A stretch of 64,000 nt of DNA, from the NCBI RefSeq assembly GCF_017299535.1, contig NZ_CP071238.1:2108001-2172000 (forward strand). Reading direction: 5' to 3'. Both the position numbers and the translations under genes were made by a program. Below, in pieces: positions 19,978 to 29,234 of this stretch; position 1 is the first letter of the stretch; every line of letters begins with the position of its first letter. Below the pieces are notes generated by a model. The model did no database searches. It was not told where the DNA came from and was given only the letters and a program-made list of their open reading frames with translations. The stretch is from Serratia marcescens subsp. marcescens ATCC 13880 (GTDB taxonomy: Bacteria > Pseudomonadota > Gammaproteobacteria > Enterobacterales > Enterobacteriaceae).

Positions 19978-20316
19978 TTACAGCGGTTTGTCGATGCGCC
20001 GGTAGATGTCGTCCAGCTCGGCGATGCGGGTGCGGTAACTTTGCAGCAGGCAGGCGGTGTCGCCGCCGCACCGCTGGCGTTTGGCCAGCCAGGCCTGCTG
20101 GCTGTCCTGCATCGCGCCGCGCGCGCCCATGGCGAACAGGCCGCGCAGGAATTGGTACTTGGTGGCCATTTGCACGTCCAGATCGTTCAGCGTGCGGTTG
20201 GCGCAGATGGTGCGTTCATCGCTGCCTGCCGCCTTGGCGCAGTCGAAGCTGGCGGCCGGGGCGGCGAACGGGGCCGCCAGAGCGGCGAGCAGCAGCGCGA
20301 TCGGAGTAGATTTCAT
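19978..20316 (-). CDS. Secreted LprI-like protein (DUF1311)
   Basis: A 112-residue protein with a signal peptide (Ala-Ala-Pro-Ala-Ala-Ser cleavage region near residue 22). The mature part has paired cysteines: Phe-Asp-Cys-Ala-Lys, Thr-Ile-Cys-Ala-Asn, Gln-Arg-Cys-Gly-Gly and Thr-Ala-Cys-Leu, as in the lysozyme-inhibitor LprI N-terminal family. GGAGG precedes ATG 20316. It is probably periplasmic; lysozyme inhibition is a family-level guess. It is inserted between rluE and nudJ. Confidence 0.78.
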   Translation of the reverse strand: MKSTPIALLLAALAAPFAAPAASFDCAKAAGSDERTICANRTLNDLDVQMATKYQFLRGLFAMGARGAMQDSQQAWLAKRQRCGGDTACLLQSYRTRIAELDDIYRRIDKPL

Positions 20317-20338
20317 GGCGCCTCCATCAGTTATCGGT

Positions 20339-20965
20339 CTACAGGGAATCGATGGTTTTCCATTCACCGGGCTGCAGTGAACCCAGCGAAAGATTACCCA
20401 TACTGTAGCGAATTAGGCGCAGGGTAGGGAACCCGATATGCGCCGTCATGCGGCGCACCTGGCGGTTTCGCCCTTCGAACAGGGTGATTTTCAGCCAGCT
20501 GGTGGGGATGGATTTACGCTCGCGGATCGGCGGGTTGCGCGGCCACAGCCACTGCGGCTCGGCCACCAACTCAACACCGGCGGGCAGCGTCGGGCCGTCT
20601 TTCAGCGTGACGCCGCTGCGCAGCGGCGCCAGATCGCTCTCCTGCGGCGCGCCCTCGACCTGCACATAATAGATTTTGCCGGTGCGCTTGCCCGGCTGGG
20701 TGAGCTGCGCCTGCAGCTGGCCGTCGTTGGTCAGCACCAGCAGCCCTTCGCTGTCGCGATCCAGGCGCCCGGCGGCGTAAACGTCGGGGAAGGGGATGTA
20801 TTCTTTCAGCGTGGCGCGGCCGGCTTCGTCGGTGAACTGCGGCAGCACGTCGAAGGGCTTGTTGAATAACACAATGCGGCGCGGCCCCTTCGGCGCGGCG
20901 GGTTTGGCGGCATTCGGCTTGCTGAATCGTTTAACGTTGTGATTTCTAACAGAGAATTTTTTCAT
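20339..20965 (-). CDS. rluE: 23S rRNA pseudouridine(2457) synthase RluE
   Basis: A 208-residue RsuA-family enzyme that modifies U2457 of 23S rRNA. The catalytic Asp is in [12 protein letters not shown]. The conserved Gly-Arg-Asn-Arg-Gln-Val-Arg-Arg-Met follows. The start could instead be ATG 20995, adding 10 residues as in the annotated E. coli protein. It is divergent from icd, as in E. coli. Confidence 0.95.
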   Translation of the reverse strand: MKKFSVRNHNVKRFSKPNAAKPAAPKGPRRIVLFNKPFDVLPQFTDEAGRATLKEYIPFPDVYAAGRLDRDSEGLLVLTNDGQLQAQLTQPGKRTGKIYYVQVEGAPQESDLAPLRSGVTLKDGPTLPAGVELVAEPQWLWPRNPPIRERKSIPTSWLKITLFEGRNRQVRRMTAHIGFPTLRLIRYSMGNLSLGSLQPGEWKTIDSL

Positions 20966-21096
20966 AACGGTTGAGATTACGGATGATAAGCGCATTATAA
21001 CCGAATCCGTTTCGGATTGGCGCGGACCGAATATTCAAGTAGTATCTACACGCATCTTACAAAGCATTAACAAAATTGCGCTTGAAGGAGAGGTTG

Positions 21097-22350
<1,254 letters not shown>

Positions 22351-22372
22351 GGGTGTTTGGCGTTTGAATGAG

Positions 22373-22402
22373 AACGGGAGCCTTAGGGCTCCCGTTTTTT
22401 TA
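22373..22402 (+). terminator. icd terminator
   Basis: AACGGGAGCC-TTAG-GGCTCCCGTT followed by TTTTT. A degenerate version recurs at about 23138-23163. Confidence 0.92.
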
Positions 22403-22434
22403 CTGTTCAAATATGAGTGAGGTGTCGGACAGGC

Positions 22435-22890
22435 TCACTGCGCGGCGTTAGCCGATTCACGCACGACCAGCACCGGGCAATTGGCGTGGCGGACGACGGC
22501 GGTGGCATTGGAGCCGAGGAGATAAGTGATGGCAGAAGGGCGGTTGGAACCCATCACGATAATCTCCGCGTTGAGCGCATCGGCGAGCTCCAGGATCTGA
22601 TCTTTGGGATCGCCGACGGCAACGTGCGTGGTCACTCTATCTTCAGGCACGCTGAATTCTTTGGCCGCTTTTGCCAGCCCCTCGGTTGCTACCGCAATGA
22701 TTTCGTCTTTGGTTTCTATCGCCGCCGTGGCGGCAAAGCCGAAAGCGGCATAGGTGGCGCGCGACGGGATCACCGCCAGGAAATGGACGTGGGAGTCTTC
22801 GAGCCTGGCGAGCGCGTTGACATGCGGGATGACCTGCTGTGTTAATTCCGGCTCGGTAATATCCACGGGAACCAAAATAGTTTTGTACAT
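22435..22890 (-). CDS. Universal stress protein, UspF-like
   Basis: A 151-residue single UspA domain. The N-terminus Lys-Thr-Ile-Leu-Val-Pro-Val-Asp matches E. coli UspF. The ATP-binding pattern Gly-Ser-Asn-Arg-Pro through Leu-Leu-Gly-Ser-Asn-Ala-Thr-Ala-Val-Val-Arg-His is intact. Family members are nucleotide-binding dimers that aid stress survival and adhesion. It lies alone between the intact icd and the decayed icd fragment, so it may be the surviving cargo of a lost integrative element. Confidence 0.85.
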   Translation of the reverse strand: MYKTILVPVDITEPELTQQVIPHVNALARLEDSHVHFLAVIPSRATYAAFGFAATAAIETKDEIIAVATEGLAKAAKEFSVPEDRVTTHVAVGDPKDQILELADALNAEIIVMGSNRPSAITYLLGSNATAVVRHANCPVLVVRESANAAQ

Positions 22891-23036
22891 ACTCCCTCCT
22901 TATCGTTTTCAAAAAACTCCACTTTTTGGATTATAGCTGCTTGACGCCGAGAAAACGGCGATCGGTATGGCAGAACCAAAGAAATTGACCGCCAAAAGGG
23001 AAAGTATGCAGAAACCGTTGTTGTGGCAATCGATTA

Positions 23037-23160
23037 GAAGCGGCTGATCTGGCTGTTAAAGGCATGGGAAGCGAACTGTTCAATGATCGCGCCGCTATTG
23101 TTAAGCGTGTATCAGCGTGTTTGGCGTTTGAGTAGAAAAGGAGCTCTCGGGGCCCTTCTT
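23037..23160 (+). pseudogene. Decayed copy of the icd 3' end and terminator (integration scar)
   Basis: GAAGCGGCTGA starts both this fragment and icd at 22210, and the next ~25 bases differ at few positions. An internal deletion follows. The match resumes around the last icd codons and includes 15 identical bases beyond the icd stop (GTGTTTGGCGTTTGA at 23117 versus 22353). It continues into a decayed terminator-like GGAGCTCTCGGGGCCC. Because non-coding bases past the stop are also duplicated, this is a DNA duplication of the icd end, as produced when an element integrates at icd. Confidence 0.8.
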
Positions 23161-23204
23161 TGTTACAATCAGTAATATTGTTATCCAGTGAAAAGATAGT
23201 TTAA

Positions 23205-23612
23205 ATGACCAAGAAAACCATTTCTGTTTTGATTTTGTCTTTATTTATTGGCGGGTGCACCACGCAAACTACCGATGAGCGAATGGCCAGGGCGAAAGCG
23301 AAGTACGCCGAATCAACCCCAGTCGCGCAAGCGCCTTCACCCTTGGTGCGTTTGGAATGCAATACGCAAGCAGGAACCCAAATCACGGCCATGATGAATG
23401 GCGCATCGCAAACCGTCACCATTAACAGCGCCGTATTCCATTTTGTCGACCGGGACGACGTTCAGGGCATTGATACATTGAGCTTTGCCAGAACCGTTGA
23501 CGGCGTAACCAGCTGGGTGTTCGTGAACATGGCATCCAGCGATCCGGTTTATCTCAGCATTGTGAGCCAAAAGACCGTGTTGAAATTTATGTGCAGTGCT
23601 TACAAAGGATGA
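23205..23612 (+). CDS. Putative lipoprotein, function unknown
   Basis: A 135-residue protein with a lipoprotein signal peptide: Lys-Lys start, hydrophobic stretch, lipobox Phe-Ile-Gly-Gly-Cys at about residue 18. The mature part is predicted beta-rich with two further cysteines (Leu-Glu-Cys-Asn and Phe-Met-Cys-Ser). I recognise no family. It begins 45 bases after the icd scar and precedes another lipoprotein, in DNA with lower GC than the core. Confidence 0.7.
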   Translation: MTKKTISVLILSLFIGGCTTQTTDERMARAKAKYAESTPVAQAPSPLVRLECNTQAGTQITAMMNGASQTVTINSAVFHFVDRDDVQGIDTLSFARTVDGVTSWVFVNMASSDPVYLSIVSQKTVLKFMCSAYKG

Positions 23613-23828
23613 GCGAAAACGTGTATGCCATCGCTGTCTATTCATACGTTATTCTGTCGAAAATCGGTGCGTCACTGCTGTTGTAGTGACGGACTGCACA
23701 GCCCCTGGCGAAAGTTTTAATGTCACTAGCGGTGTATATTGATCCTGTATAACGTATTGGCCGGAGCTCTTTGCGTGGCCCAGCGTCAACTGATTTCACT
23801 ACTGATAATTATCCATAAGGACAGGGAT

Positions 23829-24272
23829 ATGAAAATAACGCATTCAGGCTATAAAACCGGCGTTGCCACAGTATTGGCGGCGATGACCGCGCTGGCATTA
23901 ACGGGCTGTGCCAAAAACACGGCCCCCAGCCAAACCGATCCGGTAAATAAAGAGGTTGGCGATATTTTCACCAGCCTTGGCGGCCCAAAGACGTCGGCGC
24001 CGGGAAAAGAGAAAGAACACTATATCGCCCAGTTGCAGGCCGCGATTCAAAGCCATTTGAAAGATGCCGAAGCCTACTCAGGCAAGCGTTGCACATTGAG
24101 CATCAAGCTGGCGCCGGACGGTATGCTGATCAGCATTCGGGCTGAGCAAGGGGAACCGGAACTTTGCCAGGCCGCGATCAAGGCAATCACCAATGCGCGT
24201 CTGCCTAAGCCGCCAACGGCCGCGGTTTACGAAGCGGTCAAAAGCAGCGCGTTGGAATTTCGCCCGCAGTGA
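23829..24272 (+). CDS. Stand-alone lipoprotein with TolA C-terminal (domain III-like) fold
   Basis: A 147-residue protein. It has a lipoprotein signal (Ala-Leu-Thr-Gly-Cys near residue 26), a short linker, then about 90 residues closely resembling E. coli TolA domain III: Tyr-Ser-Gly-Lys-Arg-Cys-Thr-Leu, Lys-Leu-Ala-Pro-Asp-Gly-Met-Leu, Glu-Leu-Cys-Gln-Ala-Ala, and Leu-Pro-Lys-Pro-Pro-Thr-Ala-Ala-Val-Tyr-Glu. Both cysteines of the TolA disulfide are kept. It lacks the TolA membrane anchor and long helical domain II. AAGGACAGGG precedes ATG 23829. TolA III is the binding site for colicins and filamentous phage, so a lipid-anchored copy could compete for them; that is inference. Confidence 0.82.
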   Translation: MKITHSGYKTGVATVLAAMTALALTGCAKNTAPSQTDPVNKEVGDIFTSLGGPKTSAPGKEKEHYIAQLQAAIQSHLKDAEAYSGKRCTLSIKLAPDGMLISIRAEQGEPELCQAAIKAITNARLPKPPTAAVYEAVKSSALEFRPQ

Positions 24273-24300
24273 ATAAACAACGCTGTTTCCGTGCAACGCT

Positions 24301-24326
24301 ATCCCGGTCAAGGCCGGGATTTTTTA
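24301..24326 (+). terminator. Terminator after the TolA-like lipoprotein gene
   Basis: ATCCCGG-TCAAGG-CCGGGAT followed by TTTTTAT. Confidence 0.88.
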
Positions 24327-24420
24327 TTGCCGTCACCCTGCGTTAATTGGTGAAACTCACTAAAGCCCTTGATGAATGGTGACGATAACCCTTAAAACTC
24401 CTGATTATAAAAGAGTGGCC

Positions 24421-25323
24421 ATGCGTTTTTTCTGGGTCAACATTGGTGGCAGCGTCGCGGAAGTTTTTAAGGGCGAATTCCTGTGGGCGCCGCAATATGG
24501 AATAAATAAGACTGGGAACATGTTTAAACCTGCCGGGTGGGAAACGGTCAAAAAAGTCAAAGAGGGTGACCTGATTTTTTGCCACAAGGGTAGGAAGATC
24601 ATCGGCGTGGCGACAGCGGTACGCGATGCTTACTCTGCACCGCGGCCTGAGCATCGGGTCGCGGGACCGCCGCATATTGCGGGTACCCAAGTCGATTTGG
24701 AACTGACGCGTCTTGAACTACCTATTGATGTTTCCCTTTTTAATCAGGCGTTCACACGCATGCACAACCAGGCTTGCCTTCCGCGCGTTTTTAATAAGAA
24801 AGGCGGATGCACCGAAAACTATATGTGCGAGATCCCCGCGCCGGCAGCCGCGTTGATCGCCGGTTTTCTCTCGGAAAACCTCTCTATCAACTTCCATGCG
24901 GATACCGTCGAAATCACCAGAGAGGTCGGTGGTGAGCAAGAAAGAGTGATTCAGGCGCGGATTGGGCATGGTCCCTATCGCGATAAAATGTTTAAGCGAT
25001 GGGGAAACCGGTGCGCCGTCACGGGGATTGCGGAGCCGTCCATTCTCATTGCCTCTCACATCGTTGCCTGGTCGATTGCGACCCCAGAAGAAAAAGTGGA
25101 TCCGCACAATGGTTTGCCGTTAATCCCCAATCTGGACAAGCTGTTCGATCGTGGCATGATCAGTTTTGCCGATGACGGACGTTTGCTGTATTCACGGACG
25201 ATGAGCGGTTTGCTATGTGAGCTGAGGATCCCGTTGGACGCCAATATTAGCGGGTTGTCTGAAAAGAACAGAGCATACCTGCAACGGCATCGAGTGAAGT
25301 GGGGCTTTGAAACTGTGCCCTGA
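24421..25323 (+). CDS. Probable modified-DNA restriction nuclease: EVE/PUA-like reader plus HNH
   Basis: A 300-residue two-domain protein. The N-terminal ~120 residues (Phe-Phe-Trp-Val-Asn, then Gly-Asp-Leu-Ile-Phe-Cys-His-Lys-Gly and Gly-Val-Ala-Thr-Ala-Val) resemble EVE/PUA-like readers of modified bases. The C-terminal part is an HNH_2-type nuclease: Tyr-Arg-Asp-Lys-Met, Cys-Ala-Val-Thr-Gly, Ala-Ser-His-Ile-Val-Ala-Trp, Asp-Pro-His-Asn-Gly-Leu-Pro-Leu-Ile-Pro, and Leu-Phe-Asp-Arg-Gly. Such fusions act as type IV-like enzymes against phages with modified DNA. ATG 24421 (AAGAG upstream) gives the usual start; ATG 24376 would add 15 residues. It stands alone, with no methylase beside it. Confidence 0.78.
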   Translation: MRFFWVNIGGSVAEVFKGEFLWAPQYGINKTGNMFKPAGWETVKKVKEGDLIFCHKGRKIIGVATAVRDAYSAPRPEHRVAGPPHIAGTQVDLELTRLELPIDVSLFNQAFTRMHNQACLPRVFNKKGGCTENYMCEIPAPAAALIAGFLSENLSINFHADTVEITREVGGEQERVIQARIGHGPYRDKMFKRWGNRCAVTGIAEPSILIASHIVAWSIATPEEKVDPHNGLPLIPNLDKLFDRGMISFADDGRLLYSRTMSGLLCELRIPLDANISGLSEKNRAYLQRHRVKWGFETVP

Positions 25324-25353
25324 TGCAGGTTTGCCAAATCTGAGCCGGGGCTC

Positions 25354-25644
25354 TTACCGATACATCATCGCGCTCACGCGCTCGCTCCGATCTTTAAAAC
25401 CGTTGCTGCGCATCGTGACAACATAGTAGCGATAGTGATGTTTCTGTGCGTATTCGCGCACCAGATCTTCGGCGAACAGGCCGCTGAAGGTGACGGTGGT
25501 GACGAACGTCAGCCCTTTCACTTCGTAGGTGCTGATCTCCTGCGGGGCGCCGATATACGGCGGCGGGAACACGGTCTTGTGGAACTGGCAGCCCGCCAGC
25601 AGCAAGGTAAACAGCAGGGCGGCGGAGATTTGCGGTATTCTCAT
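25354..25644 (-). CDS. Small putative lipoprotein
   Basis: A 96-residue protein with lipobox Leu-Leu-Ala-Gly-Cys at residue 19. The mature part has a Thr-Phe-Val-Thr-Thr-Val-Thr-Phe strand region and a Tyr-Arg-Tyr-Tyr-Val-Val segment, suggesting a small alpha/beta fold like other stress-related periplasmic proteins. I do not recognise the family. It is convergent with the HNH gene. Confidence 0.7.
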   Translation of the reverse strand: MRIPQISAALLFTLLLAGCQFHKTVFPPPYIGAPQEISTYEVKGLTFVTTVTFSGLFAEDLVREYAQKHHYRYYVVTMRSNGFKDRSERVSAMMYR

Positions 25645-25789
25645 CGGGAAAAGCTTTCCTTCCTTGGCGTGTGTTTTAGTAACTCTATAATAGGATTACA
25701 AAATTCGGCGGGGATGTAAAAGTTATCCCGCTTCGGTTGCCGTTTCGTTGAAGCGGTGTCGCCGTATCCATCAGCATGAGGATTAAAAC

Positions 25790-26209
25790 ATGTTTGTTCG
25801 CCAGGCCACTGACAGCGATGTCGCAGCCCTGATCGCCCTCGACAGCGTCGCCGAACACGAACCGCAGCGCGCGGCGCAGATCCGGGCCTGGTGCGGGCAG
25901 GGGGAGTGCTATCTTGCCAAGGAACAGGACGTGGTGATGGGCTATGGCGTACTGCACTATCATTTCTTCGGCTGCGGTTTTATCGAGATGCTGATGGTCG
26001 GCGAGCGCTATCGCCGCCGGGGCGTCGGGCAGGCGTTGATTACGGCATTGAAGTCCCATTGCCGACACCCGAAACTGTTCACTTCCACCAATCGTTCCAA
26101 CCTGTCGATGCAGCGGCTGCTGCTGAACGCCGGATTTGTCGCCAGCGGCCAGATTGACAATCTCGATGACGGCGATCCGGAGCAGGTATTTTTTATCCCG
26201 CTGCGCTAA
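25790..26209 (+). CDS. GNAT-family N-acetyltransferase
   Basis: A 139-residue protein with the acetyl-CoA loop Arg-Tyr-Arg-Arg-Arg-Gly-Val-Gly-Gln-Ala-Leu preceded by Ile-Glu-Met-Leu-Met-Val, then Ser-Thr-Asn-Arg-Ser-Asn. The substrate is unknown. Its last 4 bases overlap the end of a convergent small membrane protein gene. Confidence 0.82.
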   Translation: MFVRQATDSDVAALIALDSVAEHEPQRAAQIRAWCGQGECYLAKEQDVVMGYGVLHYHFFGCGFIEMLMVGERYRRRGVGQALITALKSHCRHPKLFTSTNRSNLSMQRLLLNAGFVASGQIDNLDDGDPEQVFFIPLR

Positions 26210-26418
26210 TACAGCCGGACATCGACCGCCTGCTGTTGCAGCCAGGTGCTGACGTAGCCGTAAGCGGCATAGAAGGCCAGCAGTGCGAAGAGCAGCACCG
26301 AAAGCGAGGCCAAAAACCTGACGTCGCCGTGCTTCGTCAACTGATAGGCGCAATAGAGAAAGGCTAACAGGCACAGCAGAGTGAAGGCGATGGCCAGCAT
26401 GGCGTAAAAAATAAGCAT
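26206..26418 (-). CDS. Small two-helix membrane protein
   Basis: A 70-residue protein with two hydrophobic segments (residues about 2-26 and 33-53) and a short polar tail. There is no recognisable domain. The start at 26418 is the most likely ATG; 26466 would add 16 polar residues. It is convergent with the GNAT gene. Confidence 0.6.
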   Translation of the reverse strand: MLIFYAMLAIAFTLLCLLAFLYCAYQLTKHGDVRFLASLSVLLFALLAFYAAYGYVSTWLQQQAVDVRLY

Positions 26419-26463
26419 AACGAAATCCGTTCTTCCTTGTGAGCCTGGCAAGGATACCACAGA

Positions 26464-26489
26464 CAAAAAAAGGGGCCCAAACGGGCCCC
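26464..26489 (-). terminator. Terminator after the YdiK-like gene
   Basis: On the minus strand GGGGCCC-GTTT-GGGCCCC is followed by TTTTTTTGT. Confidence 0.9.
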
Positions 26490-26511
26490 TGCGTGATTCG
26501 CTGCGGGAGGT

Positions 26512-27627
26512 TTACTCCACCGCGTCGGGATGGTTCTTGCCTTCCTCGATAAACTCTTCGTCGATCTCTTCGATGTTCTCCTCGCTGTCGCGGCCGGACA
26601 GAATATTCCAGCAGGCGATGAACAGCGCGGCGATCAAGGGGCCGATGACGAAGCCGTTGATGCCGTAAATCTCCATGCCGCCCAGGGTGGAGATCAGGAT
26701 CAGGTAGTCCGGCATTTTGGTGTCTTTGCCCACCAGCAGCGGGCGCAGGATGTTGTCCACCAGGCCGATCACCACCACGAAGAACACTACCAGGAAAATG
26801 GCTTTCCACAGCATGCCGGTGGCGAAGAAGTAGATCACCGCCGGCACCCAGATGATGGCGGAGCCCACGGCCGGGATGATCGACAGGAACGCCATCAGCG
26901 CGCCCCACAGCAGGCTGCCGTCGATGCCGGTAAAGTAAAACGCCAGCCCGCCGAGCGCGCCTTGCACCACGGCGACCACCACCGTGCCCTTGACGGTGGC
27001 GCGGGAAACGGCGGCGAACTTGACGAACAGATGGTGTTTCACGTGCTGGGAGAGCGGCAGCGCTTCGAGCGCCAGGTTCACCAGATAAGGGCCGTCTTTC
27101 AGCAGGAAGAACAGCAGATAGAGCATTACGCCGAAGCCGACGACGAAGTTGAAGGTGCCCTTGCCGATCAGGAACACGCTGCCCGCCAAGTATTGCCCGC
27201 CCTTGAGCGCCACCTCGGAAAGCTGCTTTTGGATCTCGGCGGCGCTGTTGAGGTTATGCTCCGCCAGGAAGCGCTGCGCCCAGCCGGGCAGGTGGCGCAT
27301 GAAGTCCGCCAGCATGGTCGGCAATTGGCTGTTGTTGGTCTGCAGCTTGGTGTAGATCACGTTGAATTCCATCGCCAGCGACGAGGCGATGATCGCCAAC
27401 GGCGTGAACACGATCAGGCAGATCAGCGCCACCGTCAGCAGCGACACCACGCCGTTGCGTTCGCCGACGTACTGCTTCAACTTCTTTTTCACCGGATGGA
27501 AAATCACCGCCAGAATAACCGCCCACAGCACCGAGGAGTAATAAGGCCCCAGCACGTCGAGAAAGGCGGCGGTAACGATGAACAGGATCAGAATAAAGAA
27601 TCCTTTGGAAATGCCTTTAGACATCAT
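26512..27627 (-). CDS. ydiK: AI-2E family transporter, YdiK-like
   Basis: A 371-residue permease with about eight membrane segments and the family pattern Gly-Ile-Asp-Gly-Ser-Leu-Leu-Trp-Gly, Pro-Ala-Val-Gly-Ser-Ala, Asp-Asn-Ile-Leu-Arg-Pro, and Gly-Pro-Leu-Ile-Ala-Ala. The tail is very acidic. Family members export small molecules (TqsA exports autoinducer-2) or act in Na+/H+ exchange; the substrate is not set by sequence. The YdiK name rests on overall resemblance. GAGGG precedes the ATG. Confidence 0.82.
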   Translation of the reverse strand: MMSKGISKGFFILILFIVTAAFLDVLGPYYSSVLWAVILAVIFHPVKKKLKQYVGERNGVVSLLTVALICLIVFTPLAIIASSLAMEFNVIYTKLQTNNSQLPTMLADFMRHLPGWAQRFLAEHNLNSAAEIQKQLSEVALKGGQYLAGSVFLIGKGTFNFVVGFGVMLYLLFFLLKDGPYLVNLALEALPLSQHVKHHLFVKFAAVSRATVKGTVVVAVVQGALGGLAFYFTGIDGSLLWGALMAFLSIIPAVGSAIIWVPAVIYFFATGMLWKAIFLVVFFVVVIGLVDNILRPLLVGKDTKMPDYLILISTLGGMEIYGINGFVIGPLIAALFIACWNILSGRDSEENIEEIDEEFIEEGKNHPDAVE

Positions 27628-27921
27628 AGTCGTCCCTCAAAAGATGAATTTTCAGCATAGATGAACTGAATGAAAACAACACTATCATCACCTTTGCTTA
27701 ACCGGTAGGGGATTTTTAGTGGCGTATTCCATAGGGTTATTAAGGGCAAGGCGGGCGCCGCACGGTGAACAGGCGGCGGCGAGAGAAAAGAAAGAGGGCT
27801 AAATAATTAAATAAATTTATCTATTGTGTTTCATTTTGTGAGCCGCGCTTGCCGCCTGCGCCAGGCTTTCCTAGTTTTTAGGAGGGCGGCCGTTCGCCCG
27901 ATATCACGAAGGAGTATGCAA

Positions 27922-28059
27922 ATGACTGAACACAAACGACTTGCCGTTATCGAAAAGGTGCTGCTGATCGCTTTCGCCGGCGTGCTGGTTTATCTTGCCG
28001 CGACCGGCGCCTTGTCATTATCGGGCCTTGATCACCACTGGCCTTATCCTTCGCGCTAA
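27922..28059 (+). CDS. Small single-helix membrane protein
   Basis: A 45-residue protein with one transmembrane helix (residues about 13-32) and a His/Trp/Pro-rich tail. AAGGAG lies seven bases before ATG 27922; ATG 27916 is too close to it. I recognise no family. The clear ribosome binding site argues for translation. Confidence 0.55.
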   Translation: MTEHKRLAVIEKVLLIAFAGVLVYLAATGALSLSGLDHHWPYPSR

Positions 28060-28144
28060 GCGTGCCTGGTCTCATCATGCAGGCCCGATAACGATAACTA
28101 GCGGCTGTACCCTACGACACGAGACTCACAGCATCAATCATCCG

Positions 28145-28354
28145 TTATTCGCCTCGTTCTTTGGCGCGCAGGGCGGTGACGCTCTCTCCGCCGACGCCCC
28201 AGTTGTCGGTGGCCACCTCGTCAATCACCACGAAAGTGGTGTGGCGTGGCTTATTCAGCACCCGTTCCAGCAGCGTGGTGGCTCCCTCGATCAGCATGCG
28301 TTTTTGCGCGGCGCTGACCCCTTCGTCGGTCACTTTAATGTTGACGTATGGCAT
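28145..28354 (-). CDS. 4-oxalocrotonate tautomerase family protein
   Basis: A 69-residue tautomerase-fold subunit. After removal of Met it begins Pro-Tyr-Val-Asn-Ile-Lys-Val, placing the catalytic N-terminal proline; Arg residues and Val-Val-Ile-Asp-Glu follow as in the family. It probably isomerises a 2-oxo acid enol. It lies 17 bases after the SDR gene on the same strand and is likely co-transcribed with it. Confidence 0.85.
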   Translation of the reverse strand: MPYVNIKVTDEGVSAAQKRMLIEGATTLLERVLNKPRHTTFVVIDEVATDNWGVGGESVTALRAKERGE

Positions 28355-28371
28355 GGCGTTTTCCCCCGGTT

Positions 28372-29112
28372 TCACCAGACCCCGGCGGTGGCGCCGCCGT
28401 CAACCGCGAGCGCCGCGCCGGTAACGAAATTGGCGTCGGTCAGATACAGCACCGCATCGACGATGTCCTGCGGCTGGCCGATGCGGCCGGTTGGCGCCAG
28501 TTGCCGCATCTGCGTCAGGCTCTGTTCATCATTTTGATGCATCGGCGTGGCGATGATGCCGGGCGCCACGGCGTTGACCATCACGTTGTGCGGCGCTAAC
28601 TCCAATGCCAGTTCGCGCACGGCGTGGTTAAGGCCGCCTTTAATCAGCACCGGCAGCAAGGCGGGCACTTTGCTGTTGGGCTGCATGGCGATCGACGCGG
28701 TGATGGCGACGATGTGGCCGGCGCCGCGTTGCTGCATATGCCGGGCGGCGGCCTGCGCCGGGTAGAAGAAGCCTTTCAGATTGGTTGCCACCATCGCGTC
28801 GACCTCCTCCGGCGTATAGTCGGCGATCGGCTTGGCGATAAATATGCCGGCGTTATTGATGAGAATATCTACCTGACCAAAAGTCTGTATCGCCAGGCTG
28901 AACAACCGCTCGGCGGTTTCCGGCAGCGCGATGTCTCCCGGCGCCAGCAGCAGATTGGCCGGGCGGCCGAGTTTGTCCGCCGCCGCCTGCAGCCGTTCAA
29001 GCGAACGGGCGTTTGCGACAACCTGATAGCCGCGCGCCAGGTAGGCTTGCGCGATGGCGAAGCCCAAGCCGCTCGATGCGCCCGTGACGATGACCGTTTT
29101 TACTTTGCTCAT
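28372..29112 (-). CDS. Short-chain dehydrogenase/reductase without the usual catalytic Tyr
   Basis: A 246-residue Rossmann protein: Thr-Gly-Ala-Ser-Ser-Gly-Leu-Gly at the N-terminus, Asn-Asn-Ala-Gly-Ile, and Asn-Ala-Val-Ala-Pro-Gly. At the catalytic Tyr-x-x-x-Lys position it reads Pro-Val-Leu-Ile-Lys, so the Tyr is absent; a recognised SDR subclass has this feature. It forms a unit with the tautomerase and is divergent from a LysR regulator, which probably controls it. Confidence 0.83.
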   Translation of the reverse strand: MSKVKTVIVTGASSGLGFAIAQAYLARGYQVVANARSLERLQAAADKLGRPANLLLAPGDIALPETAERLFSLAIQTFGQVDILINNAGIFIAKPIADYTPEEVDAMVATNLKGFFYPAQAAARHMQQRGAGHIVAITASIAMQPNSKVPALLPVLIKGGLNHAVRELALELAPHNVMVNAVAPGIIATPMHQNDEQSLTQMRQLAPTGRIGQPQDIVDAVLYLTDANFVTGAALAVDGGATAGVW

Positions 29113-29234
29113 TTTTTCTCCTCGACAGGATAGTGATTGCTCGTAGGTGAACGGTAATCCATACCTGTTGGTTGAAAAATGAGAGGGAAAGAATTTTAAT
29201 TTATACCTGATGTAATGAATCGGCGGGGAGAGAC

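Noticed and set aside
23037..23160. Short coding gene in the icd scar
   Set aside because: The frame only recapitulates the icd C-terminus with a deletion, has no start, and its non-coding flank is also duplicated.
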